Positions 42,501-51,688 are shown, counted from the stretch's first letter. The stretch is 64,000 nucleotides of DNA from Symsagittifera roscoffensis (GCF_963678635.1 NC_087067.1:53000233-53064232), one strand, 5' to 3'. Notes: generated by a model not told the origin, from the letters alone. Made by a program: numbers and translations.

Positions 42501-44509
42501 ACCCCTGATCCGAAACGGTTTAACAAGATTTCGAAGATTTTCTCAGCAGTGTCACGTTGATACTGTTTCTTAGCCATGACACAGTTCAGGGCTGTCCCTT
42601 CTAAGTTGCTGGTGAGCGCGCTGCATTCCTGTCTCTCCGACAAGTCCTCTTCCTCGAAATGCAGCTTCATTACCTCTATCCAGGTATCAATACAGCCATC
42701 AGATTCGTCCTTGTAGCATCTTGGCTTCTTAAAGACTCTTCTGGACTTTTCACTGCGTTCATTGGTTCTAGATAACCGCGTCAGGAATGTCTCCAAAGAC
42801 CTGTTCAGGGGTTCAAATGCTGTGGCCATTGCCGTAGCATCCCTTGAGTGTCCCGCCTGAGTGTCCTCACACCTTGTCGAAGGCTCTGTGTGCGGTGCAT
42901 CACTGCAATCCGAATCACCATGAGCGTTTCCCGCTTGGCCCATGTGACTCCTCCTCGGGCTTGTATGCCCCATGTTGCCAGAATCGCTTCTCCCGGTCGC
43001 ATGTGTGCTTTGCGTTGGTCGTCCGTTCGAGGTTTGTCTGTTCCCCGTTGAACTTGCTCTACTGTTCGGGCCCCATGCTGTATTACCCCTTGTGGCATAG
43101 CCTGATGAACTGCCCCTGCCTCTAGTGGATCCATTTGCCTTCCTCCTTTGATGTTCATTGAAGTTCACCCTCGGTTCCCTGCTGGGACCTCCCGAGTTCG
43201 GCTCTCCTTCTTTTGGTCCACTCTTGCTGCTTAGTAGCCCGTCCAACCTATCCATGATAGCCTGCGTTCGCCTCTCCATCATCGCGTCTATCTTTGTGTC
43301 AAGAGACCCAAGAGACTGCTCTTGCTGAATTCTTAACTTCTCCATGTCGGCTCTTAAGCGTAACTCCCTCTGTTCCGCCTCTCTTGTCATTCGCGACAAG
43401 TTCCTCGTCATATGTTCGTCCGTTCTTTCTTTCAAGCGTTTTTCGCTTCTGCCAACTTCTTGTCTGTTGCGGTTTATTTCTTCCCGCAGACTTTCTCTTT
43501 CAATGTGAACTGCTCTTTCCAGTTCACTCATCCTTATCGACATCTGTTCATTTTGTTCTCCTAAACTGCCCACTATGTTGTTTAAGGCTTCCTCTAGTGC
43601 TGCCCCGTTATCCATGAGTGGCGTCACTAGTGGTGGTGTAACTCTGTCGGTCCCAGGTAGCTTCGTGCTGGTAGAGATCCGGGCCTTGACTCTCTGTCTT
43701 GACGTTTTATCATTATTTATTTCAGGATCCGCTAACGCGTTGCCAAGCCCTCTGGTTCTACTCTCTTCAGGTTGTGGCTCCGAACTTGTCCTAATCGTGA
43801 AGTCCTTCGACTGGCCCGGCGTGTTTGCCTCTTTGCTTATCGTTGTCACTACACCAAATTTATCCATGGTTCCAGTCTCTCTTCCGACGTGTGCCTCACT
43901 CTCCTGGATCGAACTATTGAGACTGACTTGAGATCCAAAGTCCCCTTGCTCCTCTTCATCCTCTTCCTCCTGGGACTCCCCATCGTTTCCTGCTCCTCCT
44001 CCCATGCTGAATGGAAAGATGTTTCCGAAGGTGTTCTTCATTCTTTCTGAGAACGATGATGAGGTTGTTTGTTTTCCAGTTCCGCTTGCCATCATAGTGT
44101 TGTCTGTCGGAGATCTTCTAGTTGCCGTTACTTCAGTTGAGATGTCGGAAAGTTCCGACATCTCCTCTCGATCCAACGTCCCGGTGGAAGTGGCAAAATC
44201 ATGGCCTTGTTCTACCGGAGTAGATTCACTCGCCAGCCTTCTGCCTCTCCCTTCCAGTCCATTTACTCCCTGGTTGTCGTTCATGGTATGGTCCGTATTG
44301 ACCTCCACTTCTAACAGTTCTCTTCGCTCTTCTGAGGTCTTTTGACTTCTCGTTTCAACCATTCTGCCTGAAACCGTCCCCTCTTTATCGGACCGGGTTC
44401 GCTTGATCCAATCCACAAAAGGATCGGTCATCGTTTTTCTTTGCTTTTCAGGTATGAATTTCCTAGAGCTATTACCTCGTTTTGGTATCCTTGACTTGTC
44501 TAAACTCAT
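36551..44509 (-). CDS. Gag-Pol polyprotein: Gag, protease, RT, RNase H, integrase
   Basis: 2652 codons from ATG 44509. Residues about 1-560 are an unusually long polar N-terminus with an acidic run (EEEDEEEQ, near 181) and a coiled coil at 315-425. The Gag core spans about 595-765. Two CCHC knuckles follow: C801/C804/H809/C814 and C853/C856/H861/C866. Protease is LLDTGAVVSVMP (about 1158-1169). RT runs about 1480-1720 with LRFCCDFRYLN and the YVDD box at 1645-1648; RNase H follows with LDTDAS near 1792. Integrase has the HHCC finger (about 2417-2455) and a DDx35E triad at D2483, D2542, E2578. A linker at 2121-2168 holds three LSGE units spaced 22 residues. The frame ends at TGA 36551 within the integrase C-terminal region, which continues in the -1 phase (34908-36554). 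No separate gag stop is present. Confidence 0.92.
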   Translation of the reverse strand: MSLDKSRIPKRGNSSRKFIPEKQRKTMTDPFVDWIKRTRSDKEGTVSGRMVETRSQKTSEERRELLEVEVNTDHTMNDNQGVNGLEGRGRRLASESTPVEQGHDFATSTGTLDREEMSELSDISTEVTATRRSPTDNTMMASGTGKQTTSSSFSERMKNTFGNIFPFSMGGGAGNDGESQEEEDEEEQGDFGSQVSLNSSIQESEAHVGRETGTMDKFGVVTTISKEANTPGQSKDFTIRTSSEPQPEESRTRGLGNALADPEINNDKTSRQRVKARISTSTKLPGTDRVTPPLVTPLMDNGAALEEALNNIVGSLGEQNEQMSIRMSELERAVHIERESLREEINRNRQEVGRSEKRLKERTDEHMTRNLSRMTREAEQRELRLRADMEKLRIQQEQSLGSLDTKIDAMMERRTQAIMDRLDGLLSSKSGPKEGEPNSGGPSREPRVNFNEHQRRKANGSTRGRGSSSGYATRGNTAWGPNSRASSTGNRQTSNGRPTQSTHATGRSDSGNMGHTSPRRSHMGQAGNAHGDSDCSDAPHTEPSTRCEDTQAGHSRDATAMATAFEPLNRSLETFLTRLSRTNERSEKSRRVFKKPRCYKDESDGCIDTWIEVMKLHFEEEDLSERQECSALTSNLEGTALNCVMAKKQYQRDTAEKIFEILLNRFGSGVQGHQAMMRFEKRRQREDETIDKFLDDLEMLRRRSQPDESNRRMNLAVASKFIDGVKNDELRTMLATHYTPLSTNAPTPEELRLKSKEYLLLKPPSRSGYYKNNYGNFNNGPAIQGNNWYKPRDDMDKRSSCANCSSTDHHVSACPAYKQGMKAIGFSLEDEDASELDHEDFMRGVIAKFGPRCFFCNLEGHFKSDCPQFWDAVADIKHPRHEEALSGVKASKARLLGEAEARRKDKPQELAAKKMQAVTEEAREPEPATAADDFKIDYKAAAKDALNRVQQELVTKEIEQKVKLELENEKLQEQLNTFEATEFEETKTPSSLDMKLKVISGKRFGMAPQGKKIQSIISVAGHQVIRNLSEPSEFTLMHLDTYADYLRQVEPRTESRAVRALLTTGGPRMKKLHGRYLEVYGPYQIMLNVDGISIYTRTYITTDDDQMGQIYLGEEELKVRRIGHDAMMEQDAVHIGYEADVTAHLLDTNGTKIGVTGLLDTGAVVSVMPIKTWERMGFTREDLIPTNLRLAAANRGAIYVAGRTPVTVLHMGGRNLWMSFLVVENLDDADQFILGRDFVRNFDVMIDLNNGLIRIRNPDRKYVKRPINRIITDENKVPVFLDRKVKLQPGQAVVAIFRMRNLNSLSDSKQVCLVPNPNSQSSVILGRSFSVTRNGLCVSVLLNTLDTTVSIQRGKKLGYALPMRTDYEETQNLKKYSVKDCPCHANKDKILKRIDELKSIRKLFSMKSETDDGLSSCSNFPERPSSCELDSHKPVLPEIEHLKGKIGEGDFEKLRDLLDRNAKVFSKHKADIGCCNFVEHEIELEEGAIPHREGARRMTPHKSEACRAEIEMLLEYDMIEPSKSPWACGVVMAKKKGGQLRFCCDFRYLNAVTIKDAYPIPRIDESLSKLGDAKFSTTLDLGSAFWQVPLRKKDREKTGFACELGLYQWKRMPFGLCNATATFQRLMAQALTGVTKKYGNLLMCYVDDVVIATPTLEDHIDRLDEVFGCMKRAGLKCKPSKCEILRDSIKYLGRMVDRHGVRPDPEAVEAVLTWKAPRTDTQLMSFLGFANYYREFIKGYADKVYPMQKLMRNKGKKFEWNDEAQVAFENIKRELCEAPVLGMPTEKGMYVLDTDASVVAISGILHQEQEWNGRTVLRPIAYGSKVLSDTEMKYGAPKAEMFAVVTFVENYRAYLGSAPFKLRVDNRALSWLKTYSMDQSYIGRWIVRLDGYHMIIEHRMRDKHQNADSLSKKTEFYERLEQKQANQAEVKEGFSFLDKETYEALPLTRWLDKSGHPIPGHPELPVEKAAEIKILSREDPVPLDLLLRSNLVQQELSRMNINSLSLLDKTVQVTPQVMRILGGLLEREVTRDDPEWTAAVASLTVSEKVKIMPSRQQHEENKRDCRTIVQQLVSSIPQEILTSTSYGQKGQESGKQKKTVTFVDREKEGEEVEQNLLQDYLSGEKDEEKNQRSQDQHPGQGNLSGESEIDEKIPDEKQDLENKVLSGEFRWMRRKYGHDLEERAVSSTTPSTDDKSESSRMNTYSDRDSTSGSELSELAIHTLLVETRARDLDREVYQDPDSDRYLIPSERVFDNAADDLETIAVSKRSISLLPQKEVVRTDLQPFEQETQPLAKIWCVKMEEDTHQPNEMNCQMRVMKTYLKARYRLSDLLRAQRNDRMTSNLKRWIENGAPDKGDLEEDSYRILRQYFMQKEGRLYLNKDGIVACKRREEDKVLYNYNAIVLPQLFQTELLFRSHDQMGHQGIDKVYQRILKRFEWPGMKKACEKWVTACLSCQQVKDPRKLRFPLQSIESSEFNEVVQIDHQKICMTDSGYNQVLVMIDHFTKYAEAVPCITASAEETCDHLINTWIARHGCPMTFQSDNGTAFVGELTKELMRRSQVAQAHSTTYHPQTNGLVERQNRTLVSMLRVYCSRYMTDWDRYLPQVMGAYNSTQHSTTGVSPHMMLTGHEKSLPLTFFYPEYEGKKTSHRST
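38005..38150 (-). repeat. Three 66-nt spaced copies of the polypurine-like motif in pol
   Basis: The plus-strand string (A/T)CTCCCCGGACAAA occurs at 38005-38018, 38071-38084 and 38137-38150, exactly 66 nt apart, encoding LSGE each time. Between copies the sequence is diverged. In the sense of the element each is TTTGTCCGGGGAG, the core found at the 3' LTR polypurine tract. The strong conservation of 13 nt against decayed spacers suggests selection at the nucleic-acid level. Confidence 0.7.
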
Positions 44510-47454
44510 TCTTTATTTGTCACTTTCCTATGCCTACTCTTGACTCAATTGCTAGAGACCTTATAGTTTTATTAACAATAATAATGACACAACACAATAA
44601 ATATCACCAGATTCTATTAAATAGTGACCACGAATCCCTGTATGTTGTCAGAGTACAGTTTGTATAAAATTTATTCACACTAACCGATTATTGGTCGTAA
44701 GATTTGAAAACTAGCACAATATGATGTTATCAGTCAATTTAAAAGATAGTGTAGTCACCAGCCAATCAAGCACAGTTTAGGTTGATTTAAAATCAAAAAC
44801 AAAAAAAATATATATTGACACAATATGAATGTATATATAAAAAAAACGTATATGTCTTGTACTCTTAGTCGGTCGCAGTACAATAGTCGAACCTGTCTTT
44901 TAAAGAAAAAGCTTTCCCTGCTTGGTGCTGCACCAAACAGACAAAACTTTGAAGGCAGTAATTTTCTCAAGTGGGCGTCTATTGCACCCACCGAGTACTG
45001 TGTTACCTATCTGCCTTCGGACTGCCCGAGCTAGACCTACTAAAATCCTCAGGGCAGTTACTTTTCCCAAAAACGTATTATGTTTCAATCCACACCAATG
45101 AGTCACGCTCTTTTTAATTTAGACTTAGTGTCGCGAATATCCGAGTTCGGACCTGTTTTGTATTAGTCTGGTTCTTTTTGAGAGGCAAGTTACCAGTGCA
45201 GTCACTGATACCTAGCCTGTGTATTAATAACCTAATACCTCTCGCTTTTTAGTCTTTCTTTCGTTTACCTAAGTCCTTAATAAAATGATACCCCTCCGGA
45301 TTGGCACAAATAGGACCCTTCCGGACTGTCAGAATATAGACCCCTCCGGATTGGGACCCCTCGGAATTAGCAACTATAAGACCCCTCCGGATTCGGACCC
45401 CTCCGGTTTTGTGGAAAGTAAACCCCTCCGGATTCGGACCCCTCTGACTTTGAAAAATTTCGACCCCTCCGGATTGGGAGCCCTTAGCTCTGCCAAAGTA
45501 GCTTTTTGTAGTTTTCTTAATTTCAGCTTATACCCCTCCGGATACGTTCTGCGTTGCTTTTATGCTGTTTGAATTAACTGGGAAGGGTATAGGGTCCTTT
45601 CCTAGACCCCTCCGGATTGAAGTTAAGGCACTTATTTGACAATTCACACTAACGGTGAAGGGTCTTATCCCTTGCCTAACTTCGACTCTATTATGGTTGT
45701 CTTGTGCCTTCAGCCTTCCCTTTTTGTCTAGAACTGTCCTAAGTTACTTAGTTCAATCGCTATCAACTTTTGGTAGGGGTATAAGGGTTTTTCAGAAAAA
45801 TTTATAAAACGTGAAGGGTGTACCCCTCCGGATTTGTGTAATTTGCTAAAAACAATCTCAAAAAATTTTCTCGCTCGCTTTTCCGAAAAATTTCTGATCC
45901 TATTAGTAAGCTCAGCTAATTTCTGATCTATTGGTACCAAGATCAACTCGATATGATCAGTAGTTCCAAAATTATTAACCAAAACGTCTTTTTTCCGAAC
46001 TCAAAAAATTTTCTCTCTTATAGGTTCCGCCTAACTTTTTCCGCAAATCTGGTCCTTTCGACCTAAAAATTATTGATCCGAGCTCAGAAGGCCTATACTC
46101 TTCTAGTTCAATGCAAAAGACCCAATCTAAAACGCTATTGTAGAAAAATTTTGCGAAAAACTATGCTACCTGGACCCCTCCGGATTGATGAATCCACCAA
46201 ATCAAACACGTTATGTTCGATTTCTCTGCAACCCGGAAGGCTTTCGGGTAGCGGATTTTAAGACTTGTAGATTCACTAGTGGACGTTGTCCGAACAACTA
46301 TTTTTACTGTCCTACCTCAAAAATTTCAAAAAATTTTCTAAATTTTTAGTGTTTCTTACTATCAAAAATTGGGAAAATTTGGTTTTTGGTACCAAACTAG
46401 TTCCAACCACTTCCGAACTAAAGTTAACCGGTTCTACTTGTTACAGTAGTGCAGTTACGATGTAACACACTAACTTAGCGCTTTTTTCCCTTTCAAAAAA
46501 TATCGATATCTCAAAAATCGCGACTTGTGGGGGGATCAAAATATCGCTATTTTGACCCTAAAAACCGGTCTGTTTTCGTTGTTTTTGACTGAAAATCGAT
46601 ATAAGACTATTAATATAGGCTATATCAATAATAATATTAGTAAAATTATACCCCTCCGGGTTTGTTTACTATCCGAATTAAGGTGCTTAACTCGGATATT
46701 CGCAGTTCGGTGAAGGGTCACTACAGTGCAGCACTGTCGAGCCCCCACAGATTACTATCTTGCTTTTTGTACCAAAAGGGATACAAAACTTGTTAACGAT
46801 ACCCAACAGTCGATTGTTGTTGTCGTTGAGCCCCTTCTTGTTGCTCCTTGAACTGCTTGCCGGATCGGTCTTCACCCAAGACCCTTCCGAATTGAGCGCA
46901 AATCAGCTGACCCTTCCGGATTGAGCGCAATTTATCATTAACGTGCTTAAATGCTCAAATAACCCTACAGTACAAGCCTCACAAACGGGCCTCAAAATTG
47001 ATCGTAACGATCCTGACTGATATAAATGCCTGTAACAACAATATATCTATCAACAACAAACGGGGGGGTTGAATCACATCTTGTCTGGGGGGATGATTTC
47101 TACTGATTTTTTACTTTTTTACTGTTTTTGGTTTTTTCGGTTATTTTTTATGTTTTTTGTTTTTCTTGGGTACTATACTACTTTTTGTTTGGTTTTGCTG
47201 ATATCTTTAAGTGTTTTTGGTCACAAACCACTCAGGGGATGAGGGGTTCATGATTCCCCCCACCCTTCCTGGTTCGTGAATTTTCGGTCTTAACTAGGTT
47301 AAAAAACTATTCACGGTAATCCGGAAGGCTTCCGCGTTCCGAACTACCCTTCTGCCCCGGCAGTTTAGGCCTATTAAGGGCGTTAATGTGAGCATCCGCT
47401 CGGCGCGGAGTGCTCGTTAACGGTTCCGCCGGTCATGATGTTATGAAAGAATAA
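44510..47454 (-). other. Long 5' leader of the giant element
   Basis: About 3 kb between the primer-binding site and the Gag-Pol ATG, AT-richer than the coding part and with no long frame on the sense strand that I support. It holds the CCTCCGGATT repeat array (45290-46925). Near 47389-47414 there is a small hairpin (GAGCATCCGC / GCGGAGTGCTC). A leader this long could contain packaging signals and a splice donor. Confidence 0.6.
45290..46925 (-). repeat. Irregular array of the CCCCTCCGGATT motif in the leader
   Basis: Eight exact copies of CCCCTCCGGATT and about eight close variants (CCCTTCCGGATT, CCCCTCCGGATA, CCCCTCCGGGTT) are scattered at uneven spacing, densest at 45290-45550. In RNA sense the motif is AAUCCGGAGGGG, made of the palindrome UCCGGA followed by a purine run. 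Related CCCTTCCGGATT copies also occur in both LTRs. Confidence 0.85.
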
Positions 47455-47469
47455 CACCCAGGAGCGCCA
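47455..47469 (-). promoter_or_regulatory. Candidate tRNA primer-binding site
   Basis: In the element's sense, 12 nt after the LTR end, the sequence is TGGCGCTCCTGGGTG. It begins with the obligatory TGG complementary to the CCA end of a tRNA; the matching tRNA end would be CACCCAGGAGCGCCA. I cannot name the tRNA; a 3' GCCA end occurs in serine tRNAs among others. Confidence 0.6.
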
Positions 47470-47481
47470 TAAAAACATACA

Positions 47482-48402
47482 TGTAACATTCACCCGGAAG
47501 ATACATATCGACGGATAACAAAACTAAGTCTTAAGACTACTGGCTAGCGTCTAAACAGAGCTTTGCATGTTTTTCACCGTCTCTACCAAGCCAGTACTTT
47601 TCGGTGGTCTTTCTTACATCAGGCTGACAAAAACGTTACTGTTCTCCGGCTTCGACCAGAACGCTCAAATTAACTGAATTACATGCGAAATTAGTGAGCT
47701 CATGGCTGGGTCTCTGTATCCCCAGACCACGAGGTCACTCCTAAAAACAGGGCTACTACTTATCATATTACTATTGTTTTTGTTCAGTAGATAAAAATCA
47801 TCATCTCCATCGAAGATGGATCAACTCTTTCCCCCAACTCCTAGCACCTCATCCTTGTCAAAACTAATCAAAATATCAGTTAAATTCAAGTCAGGACATG
47901 ACAGGATGCTAAAAGTTTATGTGAGTTAATAAAAGTTTCCGTCCCGAGACCCTTCCGGATTCTTGAATCCGCCGAATCAAGCTCCTTACTCTTGATTTCT
48001 TGCTAATCCGGAAGGCTGGTTCTCACCCTTCACCGTTGTTGGCAACGGCCTTGCAACTATTGTAGCAGCACAATAGTTGCAACTCGGAGCGTTCTCTGCT
48101 ATTCTGTAGTTCGTTGTCGTTTTCCAATCTCGATTTTCGTACTGTTCGCAATCGCAGATAAAAGTTGTTCTGTTTTTTACTCGCTTTTTTGTTAAAATGG
48201 CCGTTTCAGCATTTCTCAGAAACGTGACGTCATCATTCGAATTTTTGAAAATTTAAAATACTAGAATATTCTAGCCCTCACCGTTTGGCTAAACGTTCCA
48301 ATAACGTCGCTAATCCTTCGAAATCATCAACTCGGAAGGCTTACTGCTCAAAATTCGAATCCTGCATAAATTGCATTTTGGCCATTCTGGTCGAATGTCA
48401 CA
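47482..48402 (-). repeat. 5' LTR of the giant element
   Basis: 921 bp, the same length as the LTR at 23824-24744 and about 99.6% identical by eye (about 4 differences). It carries the same CRE palindrome (48225-48232), the CTAGAATATTCTAG palindrome (48261-48274) and the mid-LTR hairpins. As the upstream LTR it should hold the active promoter. Confidence 0.93.
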
Positions 48403-49854
48403 ATTGCACAAAACGTTAAAAATCTCAGAATAGAATTTATAGTTCAAAGTTTTTCATGACAATAATTTTATTTTCGCTCAAAAATTGTGTGTCTGGACGT
48501 TTCCGCAAACAGAACACCCTTCCAGACAAGATTAATGTTTTTTAGTAATGGTTTTCGAAATTTTTTCAATTGTTTCTGAACTTAGGGGCTCTCCTTTTTC
48601 TTGTCTGCTAGCTCGCAATGCTATTTTTATGTGGTATCGTTCTGCTTCGCCTGTGTTTCATCTTGATTCTAGATTTACTAGTTCCAATTCTGTATAATTT
48701 GGTTTTTCCATCATTCATTTGGTTTCTCTTTTGAGCTGTAAACAAAGATTGTGACCCAATTTTTGTCGGCTTTCTTGCCGGGTGTTATTTTTCAGTATTT
48801 TTTGGAACACTTTTTGAATACTTCTTGTTGTTTTGAGGGCAAATGTAGTTCATAGTCTTCTAGTTTTTATACGTGCTAAAATTTTCTTTTAGAAAAGTTT
48901 CGCCTGTTTAAAATTTTCTTCGATTTCTGGTTTAGTTCAAATTGTGTTGTCCCAGACCTACTGTTTGTATACAAATGCTTAAAGTTTTTCAGTGTTCATG
49001 GGTGTCATTTTGTTATTTGGTTTTCCGTTTTTTGAAAAAAATACTTCAGGTTTCTTTTTCTATACTGCATGTTGGAGTTTTCATCAAAAATAAAATTCAA
49101 TTTTCAAATTAATTTGATTTCAAGCTATCGTTTGTCTGCTTATTTTTTCTGTTCTTGCTTAAGGTATGGATTTTCCTTCCTATTTTATCAATTTTAACTG
49201 TATTTGAAAGTCGTTTTGTTTAGTAAATTTGCCAAATCTAATTTTGTATGATTTTCTTTCGTTTTCTTAATTCGATTTTCGCTTAAATAGTTTGGCTTAG
49301 GTGAAATCGGCGTAGAAATCCTATAATGTATCGCTTGAAGTGTAAAAATAATTGTTATGCTTTTTTTTATGGAGGGGTAGGGCGTAATAATTTCACGATT
49401 CAAAACTTCATAGCTCAGACTTTTTAAGGAAAAATTTTGTTTTGGTTCAACGGGCGTCTACTAAGTATTTTCGGCTTAGTTGCCCCTCGGTAAATGTTTT
49501 TGAATTCCTTTTTTAACGCTGCTAGTTTTCTTCAAATTAAACATCAATCACGATAAACGTATGAAATGTATGTAATTTTTCGACTTCCTTAAATACATTT
49601 TTCGACGTTGCTTCTGTGTTAGCTTCTGAGAATTTTTGAGACTTTTACAGACAGCTTGTGATATCAGTTTTTTTTCTAATTTTCTTGAATCATTTAAGGA
49701 GAATGAGAAACGTGATTAAATTGAAAATTCTCAATCAGTTTGATTTATACTGGCTGATATTTTGCTATGAAGCGACTCTAGTTTGCAGAAAAAGGTATTT
49801 CGCTTGCATTATTGGTTATATTTCCTGCTTTTTCAATTTTGAAATTAATTTTTA
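48403..49854. other. Right flank of the giant element, nothing recognised
   Basis: T-rich sequence with no domain that I can support. It ends at an (AAT)n run (about 49859-49880), which is the 3' tail of the minus-strand LINE relic. Confidence 0.4.
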
Positions 49855-50800
49855 ATGTAAATAATAATAATAATAATATATTATAAACAAGAATTTAGGA
49901 AAAATAAATCCAACGGAGTTAGCTCCCTTTCAGTTTTTGTCAAATCAAAAGTTTTAAAAGTTAAGTTTTCTAATGTTTTTGCAGTTCATGCATCGGCAGT
50001 CAATTCTCCACGAGCATGGATCGTTTTCGTTGAATTTCTCTTTAAATTATCTCCAGAAAACCTTCATTATTAGTTCTTTTATGTTTTCGTGCTCCATGAT
50101 ATCGAATTTGAGGTGTTCATTCAAGGCGTTTGTAATATTGCAGGCTCTCAGGAAAAAGGCAGATTCTGATTTTTGCAGTCGAAATTGTTTGCTTTCGTAT
50201 TTTTTCATACTCGCATATCTTGTTTGTCCTTTTTCCTTAACACTTATGAATTTTTTCTATTGTAGGTCAGTTTTTCCAGTTAGGATTTTGTGCAGTAGCA
50301 GTGGAATGTGTAGTTCATGATAAAGTGACAGAGGAAGGATATGTAGGGCAATCAATCGATATTCTTATTCTTGAGTTGGACTCAATATCCATGCTGTTGC
50401 TTTCTTTTGTACACTCTCAATTATTTTGATCTCTTTTTGAGGGTTTCGATAATGAGCCATAACTTACAATAGGTGCAACATATGATTTGTATGATTTTAA
50501 TTTCATGGCCTTTGTTGTTATTTTGGAGATGTTTCTTTTCACAGAGCTTAATGCCTTCAGAGCTTTGGCAGATCTATTTGTAGCATTTTCAGTCCAACTT
50601 AATGTGCTAGTGATTATAAGACCTAAATCTTTCATTTTTGCTGTTTCTTCTAGAACAGTTCCATTTAATTCAGCTTTTGCATTTCCTTTCACACTGAGAA
50701 TTTTGGTTCTTGACTCATTTACTGCCATAGAATTCTTTACACACCAATTCCAAATTCTCTTCGCATCGATATTTAAAATTATGGAAACTGTGGTTGCAAA
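49855..50800 (-). pseudogene. 5'-truncated LINE relic, same family as the LINE at 19533
   Basis: Reading leftward: RT thumb region IWNWCVKNSMAVNESRTKIL, then MKDLGLIITSTLSWTE and MKLKSYKSYVAPIVSYG. The last part, near 49980-50040, reads FKEKFNENDPCSWRIDCRC, the Cys-rich C-terminus. The 3' UTR resembles that of the LINE at 19533-23530, and the tail is (TTA)n in its own sense. It has several stops. Its 5' break lies about 12 bp inside the donor side of the Rab exon at 50813, so it inserted into that intron. Confidence 0.75.
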
Positions 50801-50812
50801 GTACTAGCGTAC

Positions 50813-50971
50813 CTTTGAAGTAGATTCTGGTCATCTATCCAAATCTATCCTGTCCGGCGATGCCCACAGATGCAGGCGCACTATAGTGTTGTCCGGCAGA
50901 TCAGAATGTTCAGTGCCAAGTCCACCCCAATCGTGGCGTTGTAATGTGTCGAGAAGTAATTGTGCACGTAC
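50813..50971 (-). pseudogene. Rab32/Rab38-type GTPase, upstream exon (disabled)
   Basis: On minus, acceptor CTCCTCAG precedes 50971 and donor AAAG|GTACGC ends the exon at 50813. It begins by completing an Arg codon and reads YVHNYFSTHYNATIGVDLAL, the switch I region of Rab32/38. After two one-base losses it reads VRLHLW, IAGQDRFG and MTRIYFK, the DxxG switch II region, with a stop at the position of the Asn of FGN. The frame damage shows that the gene is dead, provided the sequence is accurate. The downstream exon at 18315-18601 continues in matching phase. The P-loop exon was not found in this window. Confidence 0.8.
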
Positions 50972-51297
50972 CTGAGGAGGATCACACACGTTATGATATT
51001 TTTAGACATTTTCAGGACAAATTAGATTAGTTCAGTTTTCAGACATGCAAAATGTTATATTTCCCATGCAAAAATTTAGTACATCCAAAACATGCTAAAG
51101 TATTTGCGTATTTTACATTTCATTGAAAACGCTGCCAATAAAATGGTTTCATTTCGCAAGTTTTCAGGATTTTGCTAATTCTTGCTAAGTAGTGTCTTTC
51201 CCAGTGGTTTGTTTTGGTTGAGACTTTTGCTGACGGAAAAGAAAAGTAACTACTTGAATGGTATGGAAAAATATTGGACATGGAAGTGATTGGTTAG

Positions 51298-51441
51298 TGT
51301 AGAGTGTATGAGTGGAAACCTTTTGATGAGACTGGTTCTGTCCACTTCAAGTCCCACATGACCAGAATCTTGAACAAGTGCTCCTTCTTAGTCCCAGATA
51401 GAGCAGCCATTAACCGATACTACGCAAACTTCAACAGATAA
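51298..51441 (+). CDS. Candidate terminal exon upstream of BOP1
   Basis: A 47-codon frame ending in TAA (51439-51441) that reads VYEWKPFDETGSVHFKSHMT, then ILNKCSFLVPDRAAINRYYA. The composition is protein-like in an AT-rich spacer and the frame is preceded by TTAG (51294-51297), a possible acceptor without a good pyrimidine tract. I do not recognise the family and no partner exon is seen. It could be the end of an upstream gene lying 260 bp before BOP1, or a fossil exon. Confidence 0.3.
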   Translation, partial: CRVYEWKPFDETGSVHFKSHMTRILNKCSFLVPDRAAINRYYANFNR

Positions 51442-51688
51442 GATTCTACTGATGTTCAGGGCGATGGTTAAATGTTAAATGTAATGAATGTCGATTCAAA
51501 AGTGGAAAATGAAAGAAACTGAACTTCTAATGGCTACTGTGTTGCTTTTGAAAATATTTCGGATGTTGCTTATGGTTGGCAAAACAAGACACTTATTTGC
51601 TCTAAACATCATCGGCAGCCCATCAATTCGTGCTGCTGGATGTCGTAATGGTATAAATTGACATTAGACACTGCCATCACAAATTGAA

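Larger units (their letters stand above)
23824..48402 (-). mobile_element. Giant Ty3/Gypsy-type LTR retrotransposon, 24.6 kb
   Basis: Bounded by two 921-bp direct LTRs (TGTAACATTC ... GAATGTCACA), with a primer-binding site inside the right LTR and a purine-rich tract inside the left one, so transcription runs leftward. The domain order protease-RT-RNase H-integrase defines Ty3/Gypsy. Beyond pol it carries two additional frames, ORF3 (27235-34359) and ORF4 (25564-27204), about 8.8 kb of extra coding capacity; typical Gypsy elements are 5-10 kb in all. The LTRs differ at about 4 of 921 positions. Both flanks carry ATT next to the LTR, so at most a 3-bp target duplication is visible. Frame breaks lie within pol, at the ORF3 start, and between ORF3 and ORF4. 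Confidence 0.93.

Noticed and set aside
45290-46925. CRISPR-like or satellite array
   Set aside because: Motif copies are only about 12 nt at uneven spacing with unrelated spacers, in a eukaryotic retroelement leader.
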